A stretch of 64,000 nt of DNA from assembly GCF_003014715.1 (NCBI RefSeq), contig NZ_PYAV01000001.1, forward strand, positions 1 to 64,000, read 5' to 3'. The notes below the pieces were generated by a model. It was not told the origin of the DNA and searched no databases. It saw only the letters and a program-made list of their open reading frames with translations. The translations under genes were made by a program, and so were the position numbers. The stretch's first letter is position 1. Each line of letters starts with the position of its first letter. This document shows positions 24,339 through 31,851 of the stretch, one piece after another. Source of the DNA: Salsuginibacillus halophilus (GTDB lineage: Bacteria; Bacillota; Bacilli; Bacillales; Marinococcaceae).

Positions 24339-24821
24339 TTGGAAGCCATGGAGTTTCATAAGTATTTAAATATGTTTCGCGGTGCTTACAAAGTGCTCGA
24401 GGAAGACTGGCAGCGTTCAGCACGTGAAATTGGGCTGACGCTTGCAGAGCAGCATACCCTTTGGATCATTCAAATTGAAGGGAAAGCAACGATGTCACGG
24501 GTGGCAGAGGTAGGTCTTTGGGATTTATCCACCGTGATGCAGATGATGAAGCGGCTGAAAGAAAAAGGTTTAGTACAAACATCGAAAAACGAAGAAGATT
24601 TACGCGTTTCGTATGTTGTGCTTACAACGCTTGGTGAGGAAAAAGTGGAAGCTTCAAAAGGTTTTACGCATCGTTTAGAAAATTTTTTGGATAACTGTGA
24701 AGCTAATGAAGAAGACCTTACCTATATTTATGAATTTTTGCGCCGGATTAACCAGACCTACCACGGTGATGGTTTTATAAACTGGGTGGAAAGCGGTGCA
24801 GAAAATGGGTCTTCTGAATAA
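24339..24821 (+). CDS. MarR/ScoC(Hpr)-like transcriptional regulator
   Basis: A 160-residue winged-helix protein. The segment YKVLEEDWQRSAREIGLTLA with AEQHTLWII resembles the start of the DNA-binding domain of B. subtilis Hpr/ScoC, and the recognition helix lies around STVMQMMKRLKEKGLV. The C-terminal dimerisation part is shorter than in Hpr (about 203). The start is TTG with AGGAGG 8 nt upstream; an ATG three codons later is a poorer choice. It follows yqjE by 32 nt, possibly in one operon. Targets cannot be predicted. Confidence 0.8.
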   Translation: MEAMEFHKYLNMFRGAYKVLEEDWQRSAREIGLTLAEQHTLWIIQIEGKATMSRVAEVGLWDLSTVMQMMKRLKEKGLVQTSKNEEDLRVSYVVLTTLGEEKVEASKGFTHRLENFLDNCEANEEDLTYIYEFLRRINQTYHGDGFINWVESGAENGSSE

Positions 24822-24854
24822 AAAAGGCGCACCGGCAGCAGCCGGGCGCCTTTT
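24822..24854. terminator. Terminator after the MarR-like gene
   Basis: AAAAGGCGC-a-CCGGC / GCCGG-GCGCCTTTT, 14-bp stem starting at the stop codon; A and T runs make it work in both directions for the convergent 24871 gene. Confidence 0.9.
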
Positions 24855-24870
24855 CTAACGTGATTAACAT

Positions 24871-25092
24871 TTATAAAGATGACGGAGATACGGGCGGGGC
24901 AGTTTCTGCGTTTATAGCCGGACCGTACTCCATAGCTTCTAGAATGAGTTCTTCTGTTCGTCCAAGCGCAAGCGAGAGTTGTGTAATTGAAGGTGAGTGT
25001 CCGGTATTTGTACGGATCACATGTGCGACAGTTTCTGTTTCCTGCATAATAACTGTGAAATTTGGTTGACAGTTGTTCGGGTGAATATCCAT
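24871..25092 (-). CDS. Small protein resembling sigma-70 region 3
   Basis: A 73-residue protein. Residues about 20-62 (AHVIRTNTGHSPSITQLSLA, then LGRTEELILEAMEYG) resemble region 3 of sigma-B/F/G type factors, where a (G/R)-x-P-(T/S) turn leads to two helices ending (E)EVLEAxE. No region 2 or 4 is present and no other sigma fragment flanks it, so it is not an obvious remnant. CAGGTGAT precedes the ATG. It could be a free helix-turn-helix protein; function unknown and the resemblance needs a profile search. Confidence 0.6.
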   Translation of the reverse strand: MDIHPNNCQPNFTVIMQETETVAHVIRTNTGHSPSITQLSLALGRTEELILEAMEYGPAINAETAPPVSPSSL

Positions 25093-25222
25093 GACATCAC
25101 CTGCTTTCTCCTAGATAAATTAATGATAACATAGATAAAACTAATAATGATACCTAATTTATGAAGATAATGCAATAAGATTTCTTGTATTGAAAGTTAT
25201 GAAATTTTAAGGAGGGATGAAC

Positions 25223-26356
25223 GTGGCAAACAAGGCGTCAAAAAAGCATCCAGTTTTGTTTCATGTAGATATGAACAGCTTTTATGCGTCCGTCGAATTA
25301 TTGTACCGCCCTGAGCTTCGCGGCAAACCGGTGGCAATCGCCGGCAATCCGAAAGAGCGCCGGGGAATTGTCGTAACTTCGAGCTATGAAGCTCGTGCTT
25401 ACGGCGTTAAGACAACAATGCCCGTCTGGGAAGCGCGCCGGAAATGTCCTGATCTAATCATTATCCCTCCGAATTTTGATCGTTACCGAGAAATGTCACA
25501 ACTCATGTTTGCTAAGCTTACTGAATTTACGCCGCTTGTTGAGCCGGTATCGATTGATGAAGGTTATATGGATGTGACAGATGAGGCGTTAACAAACGAT
25601 GCCTTAAATCTTGCCAACCTCGTACAGCAAGCTGTTTTTGGTGAGCTTGGGCTCCCGTGCAGTATCGGTGTGGCGCCAAATAAATTTTTAGCGAAAATGG
25701 CAAGTGACATGGAGAAGCCAAACGGTCTCACAGTGTTACGTAAGCGGGACATTCAAGAAAAACTTTGGCCGCTGCCTTTAATTGAAATGCACGGCGTAGG
25801 TGCAAAAACGAACGAACGCCTTAACCGCGCCGGCTTAAAAACGATCGGTGACCTTGCTGAAGCTGATGCTCTCTGGTTGAAAGCGGAATTCGGCATTAAA
25901 GGAGAAAAAATGTATGAGCGGGCTCACGGGATTGATGAACGCCAGGTGGACCCGGAAGCTGCCGGCGATCGGAAGTCTGTCGGCCGCTCGACGACCTTGC
26001 GGGAGAATACAAACGATGATGCAGAGCTTCTGCGGCAGCTTGAACGCCTGTCAGAGCTAGTTGCTGTCCGGCTGAAACATCATCATCTATGTTCCAATAA
26101 TATTCAGCTTATGCTCCGCAACCGGAATCATGAAACGATGACCCGCAGTCAAACGTCTGTGAATCCGAAAATGGAAGCAGATGATATTTTTGAGGCCGCA
26201 AAAGCTTTGTTTTTAAAATATTATGATGGTGAGGACATCCGTCTTGTCGGTGTAACAGCCCTTGATGTGTACTCGCGGGACGAAGCATTTCACCAGCTCG
26301 ATTTATTTCGTTACGCCGAAGAAGTTGCAAAAGCTGAACGAAAACGAGAGGAATAA
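25223..26356 (+). CDS. dinB: DNA polymerase IV (Y family, YqjH/PolY1)
   Basis: A 377-residue translesion polymerase. Catalytic carboxylates are in FHVDMNSFYASVE (motif I) and PVSIDEGYMDV (motif III SIDE). The palm-finger motif SSYEARAYGVKTTMP, the helix-hairpin-helix region (GVGAKTNERLNRAGLKTIGD) and the little-finger domain follow. AAGGAGGG lies 6-7 nt before the GTG chosen; the ATG two codons upstream abuts that site. Position after yqjC/yqjE matches B. subtilis yqjH. I see no clear beta-clamp QLxLF other than QLDLF near the C-terminus, which fits well. Confidence 0.95.
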   Translation: MANKASKKHPVLFHVDMNSFYASVELLYRPELRGKPVAIAGNPKERRGIVVTSSYEARAYGVKTTMPVWEARRKCPDLIIIPPNFDRYREMSQLMFAKLTEFTPLVEPVSIDEGYMDVTDEALTNDALNLANLVQQAVFGELGLPCSIGVAPNKFLAKMASDMEKPNGLTVLRKRDIQEKLWPLPLIEMHGVGAKTNERLNRAGLKTIGDLAEADALWLKAEFGIKGEKMYERAHGIDERQVDPEAAGDRKSVGRSTTLRENTNDDAELLRQLERLSELVAVRLKHHHLCSNNIQLMLRNRNHETMTRSQTSVNPKMEADDIFEAAKALFLKYYDGEDIRLVGVTALDVYSRDEAFHQLDLFRYAEEVAKAERKREE

Positions 26357-26437
26357 GCAAATTTCGCCGGCAGACTCAATGTTTTGCGTTTTGATGTCGA
26401 TATAAATCATAGATATGAAACGTTTGGAGGAAGTTTT

Positions 26438-28969
26438 ATGCAGGTGAACCAGCAAACCTCAGCCCAGGCACAGACGAACGGTTCTCAAGTGCGTGAAGGC
26501 GATCTTGTAAAAGCCCGGATTACAGAACGGGTTTCGGATACAGAAGCAAAAGTGAAAATCCGCGGCCGTGAGATGACGGCTACCTTCGAAAGTGGTGTAC
26601 CTAAAGGCGACCGGGCCACCGTACAAGTACAAGGGAAAAGCGATAATAACGTGCAGCTTCGTACCGTGGAAACAAAAAGCGGCGGCAGTGAAGGGCGTAA
26701 TTTTGATCAGGCACTGAAAAAGTTAAACGGCGGCCGGGAAGTTTCATCTGAAGTGAGACAGGCGGTACGTTCACTCGTTGATGGTGGTTCACCTGTGACG
26801 CGCGAGACTGTGCAGGCGGTGCAGCAGCATTTGCAGTCTGCCTCCGGCAGTCCATCAGCACGAATGGAGACGGTACAGGCAGTAGCATCAAAGCGGCTCC
26901 CGGCTACGCCGCAGCACTTGCAGGCGGTGCACCAAGCCTTGCATCACGGCGGCACGATGCCGCAGGCTGCACAGGCAGCGGCAGCACAAGCTGGAGGTGG
27001 CGAAGCATTACCAGTTGAAGCACGAAGTGTGGAGGCAGCAGTCCGTGAAGCTGTGCAGGATTTACGCCAGGCCGTTGAGCGCGGACAGGACCCACTACAG
27101 GCCGCCCGGCAGATGCAGCAGATGCAGCAGCAGAGCGGGATGCCCCCGGCGGCCCAGGCAGCGCTGCAGCAGGTGGTCAGCCAAGCGGCGCAGCTGTTAA
27201 ACGATGGGCAAGGCAGTGCTGCGCGTGATCAGCTCTTACAAGGCTTGAATCAAACGGAGCGCCAGCTTGCCAATATGATGCAGCTTCAGCCTGCCCAAAG
27301 CTCCGCGCCAAACATAGGGGAGCAGGCACTGACTGAAGCGCGGACGATGCTCTCGCGCGAACCGGATGCTTCCAGGGTGATTGAGCATATCCGGCAGAAC
27401 GTTTTGCCGCAGACACCGCCGAGCCAGCAGGAGACGCTCGCTCAAGATCTTCGCCAAGCCGAAGAACGACTGCAGGCCGGCCGGGAAATGACCGCCCGCC
27501 AGCTCATGGGTGCGGTGCTTGAACGGGCGCAGCCGCAGCAGGCAGCTGCTGCGCATACGTATACGGCTCAAGCCGATTTTCAAACGCAGCAGCCATTTGA
27601 AACGCGCGTCCTTGTAGAGGACCGGGTGACGGAGCGGCTGCAGCGGATGACCGGCGAATTTGCGAATATGAAAAAAGATATGAACCGTCAGCTCGACCAA
27701 TCGGCCCGGCTGCTCGCTCAAAACCAGCAGCAAAATGCACCAACCGCCCAGCAAATCTTAGAAAATACGATAAAAACGCTCGATCGGACGATTATGCGAA
27801 GTGACATGATGCAGGTCGCAGACATGAAAACCGAACGCCAGCTCATGCAGGCCAGCTCCTCACTCGCTGAAGCAAAAAAGCAGCTGCAGCGCGGTAACCA
27901 CCAGGAAGCCGCCCGAATTGTGCGTGAAGTGCAGTCCCAAGTTGAAGCGACCCGCTTTGAACCGTCCGAGAAAAAAGTAAAACAATTTGTGACACATGAC
28001 CGGCAGACAAGCGCCGCCCGCACGCCTGCACAAACAGTGCAAGGCCAGCCGCAGCCAGTACAAGCTCAAACCGCCCAGCAGCCATCGGCCCAGAGCCAGC
28101 CGCAGGGACAGCCGTCAGCACCGAGCCAGCCGCAAGGGCAGCCTGCAGCACAAGGTCAGCAGGCGCAGATGAGTGCTGCAACGGAAAGTGCGCGTCCGCA
28201 AACAAACATCATGTTCTCCACCCAGCAGGCACAGGCACCGCAGTCGCCGGCTCAGCAGGTGGTACAGGCGTGGCAGCAGGTACAGCACATGGCAGCCTCA
28301 CAGGACGGGAGCGCCCGGCAGGCGTTTGAATTCATGCGGAGCGTCGGCTTAAACCGGGAACCGGAAGCGGCGCAGTATTTAGCGGCAAACCGGGAAACGG
28401 CAGCTTCATCAACGAGCAGTGATGATCAGCGCCGGCAAAATTTAAAGCACGCGTTACTGCAGATGGCAAAAGATGAAGGAAAAGAGGCGAATCAAGACAT
28501 TGAGGCTTCATTAAATGATTTAACCGGCCAGCAGTTATTAAGCAAAGAAGATCAAGGGGCGATGCAGCATTTATTTTTCAGCCTGCCAATGATGCTTGAA
28601 AATAAGACAGAAAACCTGGAAGTTTATGTGAACGGCAGAAAGCAGAATGAGCAGGTGGACTGGGAAAACTGTGATTTATATTTTCATATTGAAACACCGA
28701 AGCTCGGAGAAACTGGAATTTCCGTTGAAGCAAACGACCGGCAGTTAAACGTGAAACTGCAAAATGATCACCCTGATTTTGAACGCCGGCTCACCCCTGT
28801 CGTTGACCGGACCGCTTCGATGCTTGAAGGGATCGGCTACAATGTCAATAAAATTACGTGGGAGCCGTTTACTGATAACCAGCCGGCTGCGCCAGAAAAT
28901 AAAGGCAGTGAAGCGTCGGAGACACAACGCCCGATTTTTTCAGAGAAAGGGTTTGATTATAAAGTATGA
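26438..28969 (+). CDS. ylqG: Large Gln/Ala-rich FliK-like protein (YlqG position)
   Basis: An 843-residue low-complexity protein. The start (MQVNQQTSAQAQTNGSQ) leads to a small beta domain (EGDLVKARITERVSDTEAKV). Long Gln/Ala/Ser-rich helical stretches follow, with a Gln/Pro segment around 540-600. The last about 160 residues look folded (LEVYVNGRKQNEQVDWENCD onward) and resemble the C-terminal core of flagellar hook-length control proteins. It overlaps the YlqH gene by ATGA. TTGGAGG precedes the ATG. B. subtilis YlqG-YlqH is the same pair, though shorter; a role in type III export ruler or gate function is inference. Confidence 0.78.
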   Translation: MQVNQQTSAQAQTNGSQVREGDLVKARITERVSDTEAKVKIRGREMTATFESGVPKGDRATVQVQGKSDNNVQLRTVETKSGGSEGRNFDQALKKLNGGREVSSEVRQAVRSLVDGGSPVTRETVQAVQQHLQSASGSPSARMETVQAVASKRLPATPQHLQAVHQALHHGGTMPQAAQAAAAQAGGGEALPVEARSVEAAVREAVQDLRQAVERGQDPLQAARQMQQMQQQSGMPPAAQAALQQVVSQAAQLLNDGQGSAARDQLLQGLNQTERQLANMMQLQPAQSSAPNIGEQALTEARTMLSREPDASRVIEHIRQNVLPQTPPSQQETLAQDLRQAEERLQAGREMTARQLMGAVLERAQPQQAAAAHTYTAQADFQTQQPFETRVLVEDRVTERLQRMTGEFANMKKDMNRQLDQSARLLAQNQQQNAPTAQQILENTIKTLDRTIMRSDMMQVADMKTERQLMQASSSLAEAKKQLQRGNHQEAARIVREVQSQVEATRFEPSEKKVKQFVTHDRQTSAARTPAQTVQGQPQPVQAQTAQQPSAQSQPQGQPSAPSQPQGQPAAQGQQAQMSAATESARPQTNIMFSTQQAQAPQSPAQQVVQAWQQVQHMAASQDGSARQAFEFMRSVGLNREPEAAQYLAANRETAASSTSSDDQRRQNLKHALLQMAKDEGKEANQDIEASLNDLTGQQLLSKEDQGAMQHLFFSLPMMLENKTENLEVYVNGRKQNEQVDWENCDLYFHIETPKLGETGISVEANDRQLNVKLQNDHPDFERRLTPVVDRTASMLEGIGYNVNKITWEPFTDNQPAAPENKGSEASETQRPIFSEKGFDYKV

Positions 28970-29259
28970 AGCAGTATCAATACGTAAACAGCGTAAACCG
29001 GAAGCTGAAAAACGGACCGACGGCAGCGGTACTGCAGTATGATGACGGTGACGCACCTAAAGTTGTCGCGCACGGCAAAGGTGCGGTGGCCCAGCAAATT
29101 TTAGAACTAGCTGAAGAAAATGATATTCATATGCAGGAAGATCCGATGCTTGTACAAAACTTACTTGATATGGATCTCGGCGAAAACGTACCGCCGCAGC
29201 TATACTCGGTCATTGCAGAAATTCTGCTTTTAATTGAAGAAATGGAGCGCAACTATTAA
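28966..29259 (+). CDS. ylqH: FlhB C-terminal-like export switch protein (YlqH)
   Basis: A 97-residue stand-alone homologue of the cytoplasmic domain of FlhB/YscU. It has PTAAVLQYDDGDAPKVVAHG and the ILELAEENDIHMQEDPMLVQ region that follows the cleavage loop in FlhB. The FlhB autocleavage motif NPTH is replaced by NGPTA at the start, so no cleavage is expected. It overlaps ylqG by four bases and is probably translated with it. In full FlhB the domain switches substrate class in flagellar export; free YlqH function is not established. Confidence 0.9.
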   Translation: MKQYQYVNSVNRKLKNGPTAAVLQYDDGDAPKVVAHGKGAVAQQILELAEENDIHMQEDPMLVQNLLDMDLGENVPPQLYSVIAEILLLIEEMERNY

Positions 29260-29283
29260 GGAATTCGACTTTGAAGCCGATAA
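29257..29283 (+). promoter_or_regulatory. Sigma-D (flagellar) promoter of fliS-hag
   Basis: TAAG, 15-bp spacer, GCCGATAA, against the consensus TAAA-N15-GCCGATAT. It overlaps the ylqH stop codon and lies 34 nt before fliS. Confidence 0.82.
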
Positions 29284-29316
29284 AAGAATTAGCATAAATG
29301 AGGGAGGACGCCGCGG

Positions 29317-29736
29317 ATGAATTTTATGACTGAAGCGTGGCTGCACCAAAAAAGTCCTGAAGAACTAACGGCGTTACTGTATGAAGCGTTAGAGCGGAAT
29401 TTACTTGAAGCTAAAACAGCGGTACACGATCAAGCTTATATGGATGCCAATGCGAAACTGCAAAAAGCCAATGATATTATTCACCGGCTTGGTGCCGGAC
29501 TGAACTTTGAAGCAGGCATTATCGCAGATCAGCTTGAAGCATTATACAACTATATGGCTGAGCAGGTGATTATGGCAAACCGGACGAAAACGACAGCGCC
29601 GATTGATGAGGTGCTGCGTATACTTAACGATATTGATACTGCGTGGCAGACCGCACAGCAGACGAAAAAAGACCAAGCGAGCGCCGGCAGAAAAATGCAG
29701 GCGAATGCTTATGAAAAGCAGATGATGTTTGATTAA
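29317..29736 (+). CDS. fliS: Flagellar export chaperone FliS-like
   Basis: A 139-residue helical protein like FliS, which binds the C-terminal D0 segment of flagellin and keeps it unfolded for export. Matching parts are SPEELTALLYEALERNLLEA, ANDIIHRLGAGLNFEAG and LEALYNYMAEQVIMANRTK. It is placed directly before hag, under a sigma-D promoter; fliD, its usual neighbour in B. subtilis, is absent. GGGAGGA precedes the ATG by 8 nt. The N-terminus lacks the Tyr motif seen in many FliS proteins. Confidence 0.88.
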   Translation: MNFMTEAWLHQKSPEELTALLYEALERNLLEAKTAVHDQAYMDANAKLQKANDIIHRLGAGLNFEAGIIADQLEALYNYMAEQVIMANRTKTTAPIDEVLRILNDIDTAWQTAQQTKKDQASAGRKMQANAYEKQMMFD

Positions 29737-29759
29737 GGAAAAATAAAGGAGCGATCAAC

Positions 29760-31169
29760 GTGAAGATTAACAATAACATTCAAGCGTTAAACGCATACCG
29801 CAACTTAAACCAGACCCAGCAGGAAACTTCCGGCAACTTAGAACGTCTCTCGTCCGGTCTGCGCATTAACCGGGCGGCTGATGATGCAGCCGGCCTTGCC
29901 ATCTCGGAAAAAATGCGTTCACAAATCCGCGGTCTTGACCAAGCCGAGCGCAACGCGATGGACGGCATCTCGCTCATTCAAACAGCAGAAGGCGGCATGG
30001 AAGAAGTACAGGCGATGACCCAGCGCATCCGCGAACTGGCTGTACAGGCAGCAAGTGACACAAACACTGACGATGACCGTGAAGAAATTCAACGCGAAGT
30101 AGATGAACTGCTCGAAGAAATCGATGAAATCTCCGACAAAACGGAATTCAACACAAAAAAGCTGTTGAACGGGGATAATGCTCTCGGTTCAAATTTATCT
30201 GGCGAAGATGATCTTGATTTAGGAGAAGCACCGCGCATTTCGAATAATGACTTGGAAAGCGGGATGTATGAATTAAGCCTTAAGGGTGATGGTAATGACT
30301 CTCCTGACTTAATTAAAGAAATTTTATCAGGCGGGTCGATCGTTGATGGAGAGGCAGATGATCTTGTAAATGAAGATGATTTCAAAGGCAGTGGTTTATC
30401 TCTTGGCAAATTTGAGATTGAGGTATCGAATTATGATGACAGTGAAGATGAAGCGGACATCACCGTTTATCAACCGGACGGCTCGGAGCTGGGCACCGAA
30501 GTAGGGGCTGACGTAAGTGATGAGGTAGAAATCACCGATGATTTTAAAATTGGTGGAGGTAAAATTGATGGTAACGGCACGATCGAAGTAAGCATGGAAG
30601 CGGATATCAACGGTCAGATTGAAGCTGATGACGGGGCGGATTTCAATTACGACTCCGGTGAGTTTACGAAAACGACAGAAAACGGTGTCCTTGAAGTCGA
30701 CGGTATGGAATTTCAATTCGACAGTGGTGTATTAGAAAAAGACGGTGATGATTCCACTAAATTCGAAGTCTTCAACAACTCCCTCAATTTCCAGATCGGC
30801 GCAAATTCCGGACAGAATGTGCTCGTTGATATTGATGAGCTTGGCACGGATAATTTAGGAATTGAAGGGTTAAGTGTCTCCACACAGGAAGATGCAAATG
30901 AAGCGATCGGTAAAATTGATGGCGCCCTTGAGCAAGTATCAAGCATCCGCTCCAACTTAGGGGCCACCCAAAACCGGCTGGAGCATACCGTAGACAACCT
31001 GCAGGTAACCCACGAAAACTTAACGGCGTCTGAATCGCGTATCCGTGATGCGGACATGGCAGAAGAAATGACGGAGTTTACGAGAAACAACATATTAAAC
31101 CAATCCGGTACGGCAATGCTTGCCCAGGCGAACCAGCTCCCGCAAGGCGTACTTGAATTATTACAGTAA
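29760..31169 (+). CDS. hag: Flagellin with long acidic central domain
   Basis: A 469-residue flagellin, much longer than B. subtilis Hag (304). The conserved D0/D1 N-terminus (KINNNIQALNAYRNLNQTQQ to about residue 140) and C-terminus (about 375-469, ending ANQLPQGVLELLQ) flank a variable D2/D3 insert rich in Asp, Glu, Gly and Ser. That acidity suits a filament exposed to high salt. The start is GTG with AAAGGAG about 8-9 nt upstream. It is 23 nt after fliS, so most transcription probably comes from the sigma-D promoter before fliS. Confidence 0.96.
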   Translation: MKINNNIQALNAYRNLNQTQQETSGNLERLSSGLRINRAADDAAGLAISEKMRSQIRGLDQAERNAMDGISLIQTAEGGMEEVQAMTQRIRELAVQAASDTNTDDDREEIQREVDELLEEIDEISDKTEFNTKKLLNGDNALGSNLSGEDDLDLGEAPRISNNDLESGMYELSLKGDGNDSPDLIKEILSGGSIVDGEADDLVNEDDFKGSGLSLGKFEIEVSNYDDSEDEADITVYQPDGSELGTEVGADVSDEVEITDDFKIGGGKIDGNGTIEVSMEADINGQIEADDGADFNYDSGEFTKTTENGVLEVDGMEFQFDSGVLEKDGDDSTKFEVFNNSLNFQIGANSGQNVLVDIDELGTDNLGIEGLSVSTQEDANEAIGKIDGALEQVSSIRSNLGATQNRLEHTVDNLQVTHENLTASESRIRDADMAEEMTEFTRNNILNQSGTAMLAQANQLPQGVLELLQ

Positions 31170-31184
31170 GTTCATCGATAATGT

Positions 31185-31223
31185 AAAAGCTCCGGCCGTT
31201 GATCACACGGCCGGAGCTTTTTT
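31185..31223 (+). terminator. hag terminator
   Basis: AAAAGCTCCGGCCGT / ACGGCCGGAGCTTTT, a 15-bp perfect stem followed by more T. Suited to a highly expressed gene. Confidence 0.95.
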
Positions 31224-31624
31224 AGGCAGTTCAAACCTAAGTTCCACGCACAGCTTACTGCCCCGAGCTCCGGGCGCTGTTCCATAAGAGATATTTGAAA
31301 TGATAGGCACGGGGAAGTATACTCGCTCGCACCAATGGCATAAGTGCGACATCGACTCGATCAGCACTTACGCTTGATTTTGTCGTGTCTGCTTTGCCGC
31401 CGGGTAGCTTATCAGCGTGCGCGTGAAAAAACGCTCATTGCAGGGGTTCGATTGCTGCTATTCTTAGGGGATAAGTAAATATAATAGGGTACAGCCTAGA
31501 ACGTTTCGTACGTAAAGGTAATCGCGCTTTAAGTTACTTATGTTACTGTTGTATTGAGGGTTAAAAACGCCCTATCTTCGTAAAAAGAGTAAGCTTAAGA
31601 CTTTCAAGTTTTCACATATGTGAG
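31224..31624. other. Non-coding gap after hag
   Basis: About 400 bp with no supportable gene on either strand. A short inverted repeat TAAGTGC / GCACTTA is at 31341-31370. No other recognisable site was seen; the structured repeat copy 2 follows directly. Confidence 0.5.
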
Positions 31625-31838
31625 CCAATGTCATCATGACGCTTCATGAGTAATTAAACGAATAATGTATTGACAATGATTGATGATCTGTAAACTTAAA
31701 AGTAACCGAAACGAAAGACGGCGACTCCCAGAGGATCGAGCGCAGCTTGAAGATCCACTTGTTCGAATGGTTTATATTCGAACAAGTTAGCTGAAAGCAA
31801 GCCCTCGGGAAAGCGCCTGTCTGAAGTGAAGGTTACGT
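31625..31838 (+). repeat. Dispersed structured intergenic repeat, copy 2 (left half missing)
   Basis: Similarity to the other copies begins in the linker (ACGCTTCATGAGTAATTAAACG) and runs through the right hairpin. That hairpin is closed by GTAACC (31702-31707) and GGTTAC (31831-31836), a compensatory change from GTGACC/GGTCAC in copy 1. The inner 12-bp stem ACTTGTTCGAAT/ATTCGAACAAGT is perfect with loop GGTTTAT. The left hairpin module is not found upstream. The copy lies between hag and a chemoreceptor gene. Confidence 0.85.
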
Positions 31839-31851
31839 TCATTGTTTGGAT

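Noticed and set aside
24871-25092. Broken sigma factor gene
   Set aside because: No fragments of regions 2 or 4 are found on either side, and the small frame has its own start and stop, so it is treated as a separate small gene.
31224-31624. Possible gene remnant between hag and repeat copy 2
   Set aside because: No frame with protein-like composition or ribosome site was found on either strand.
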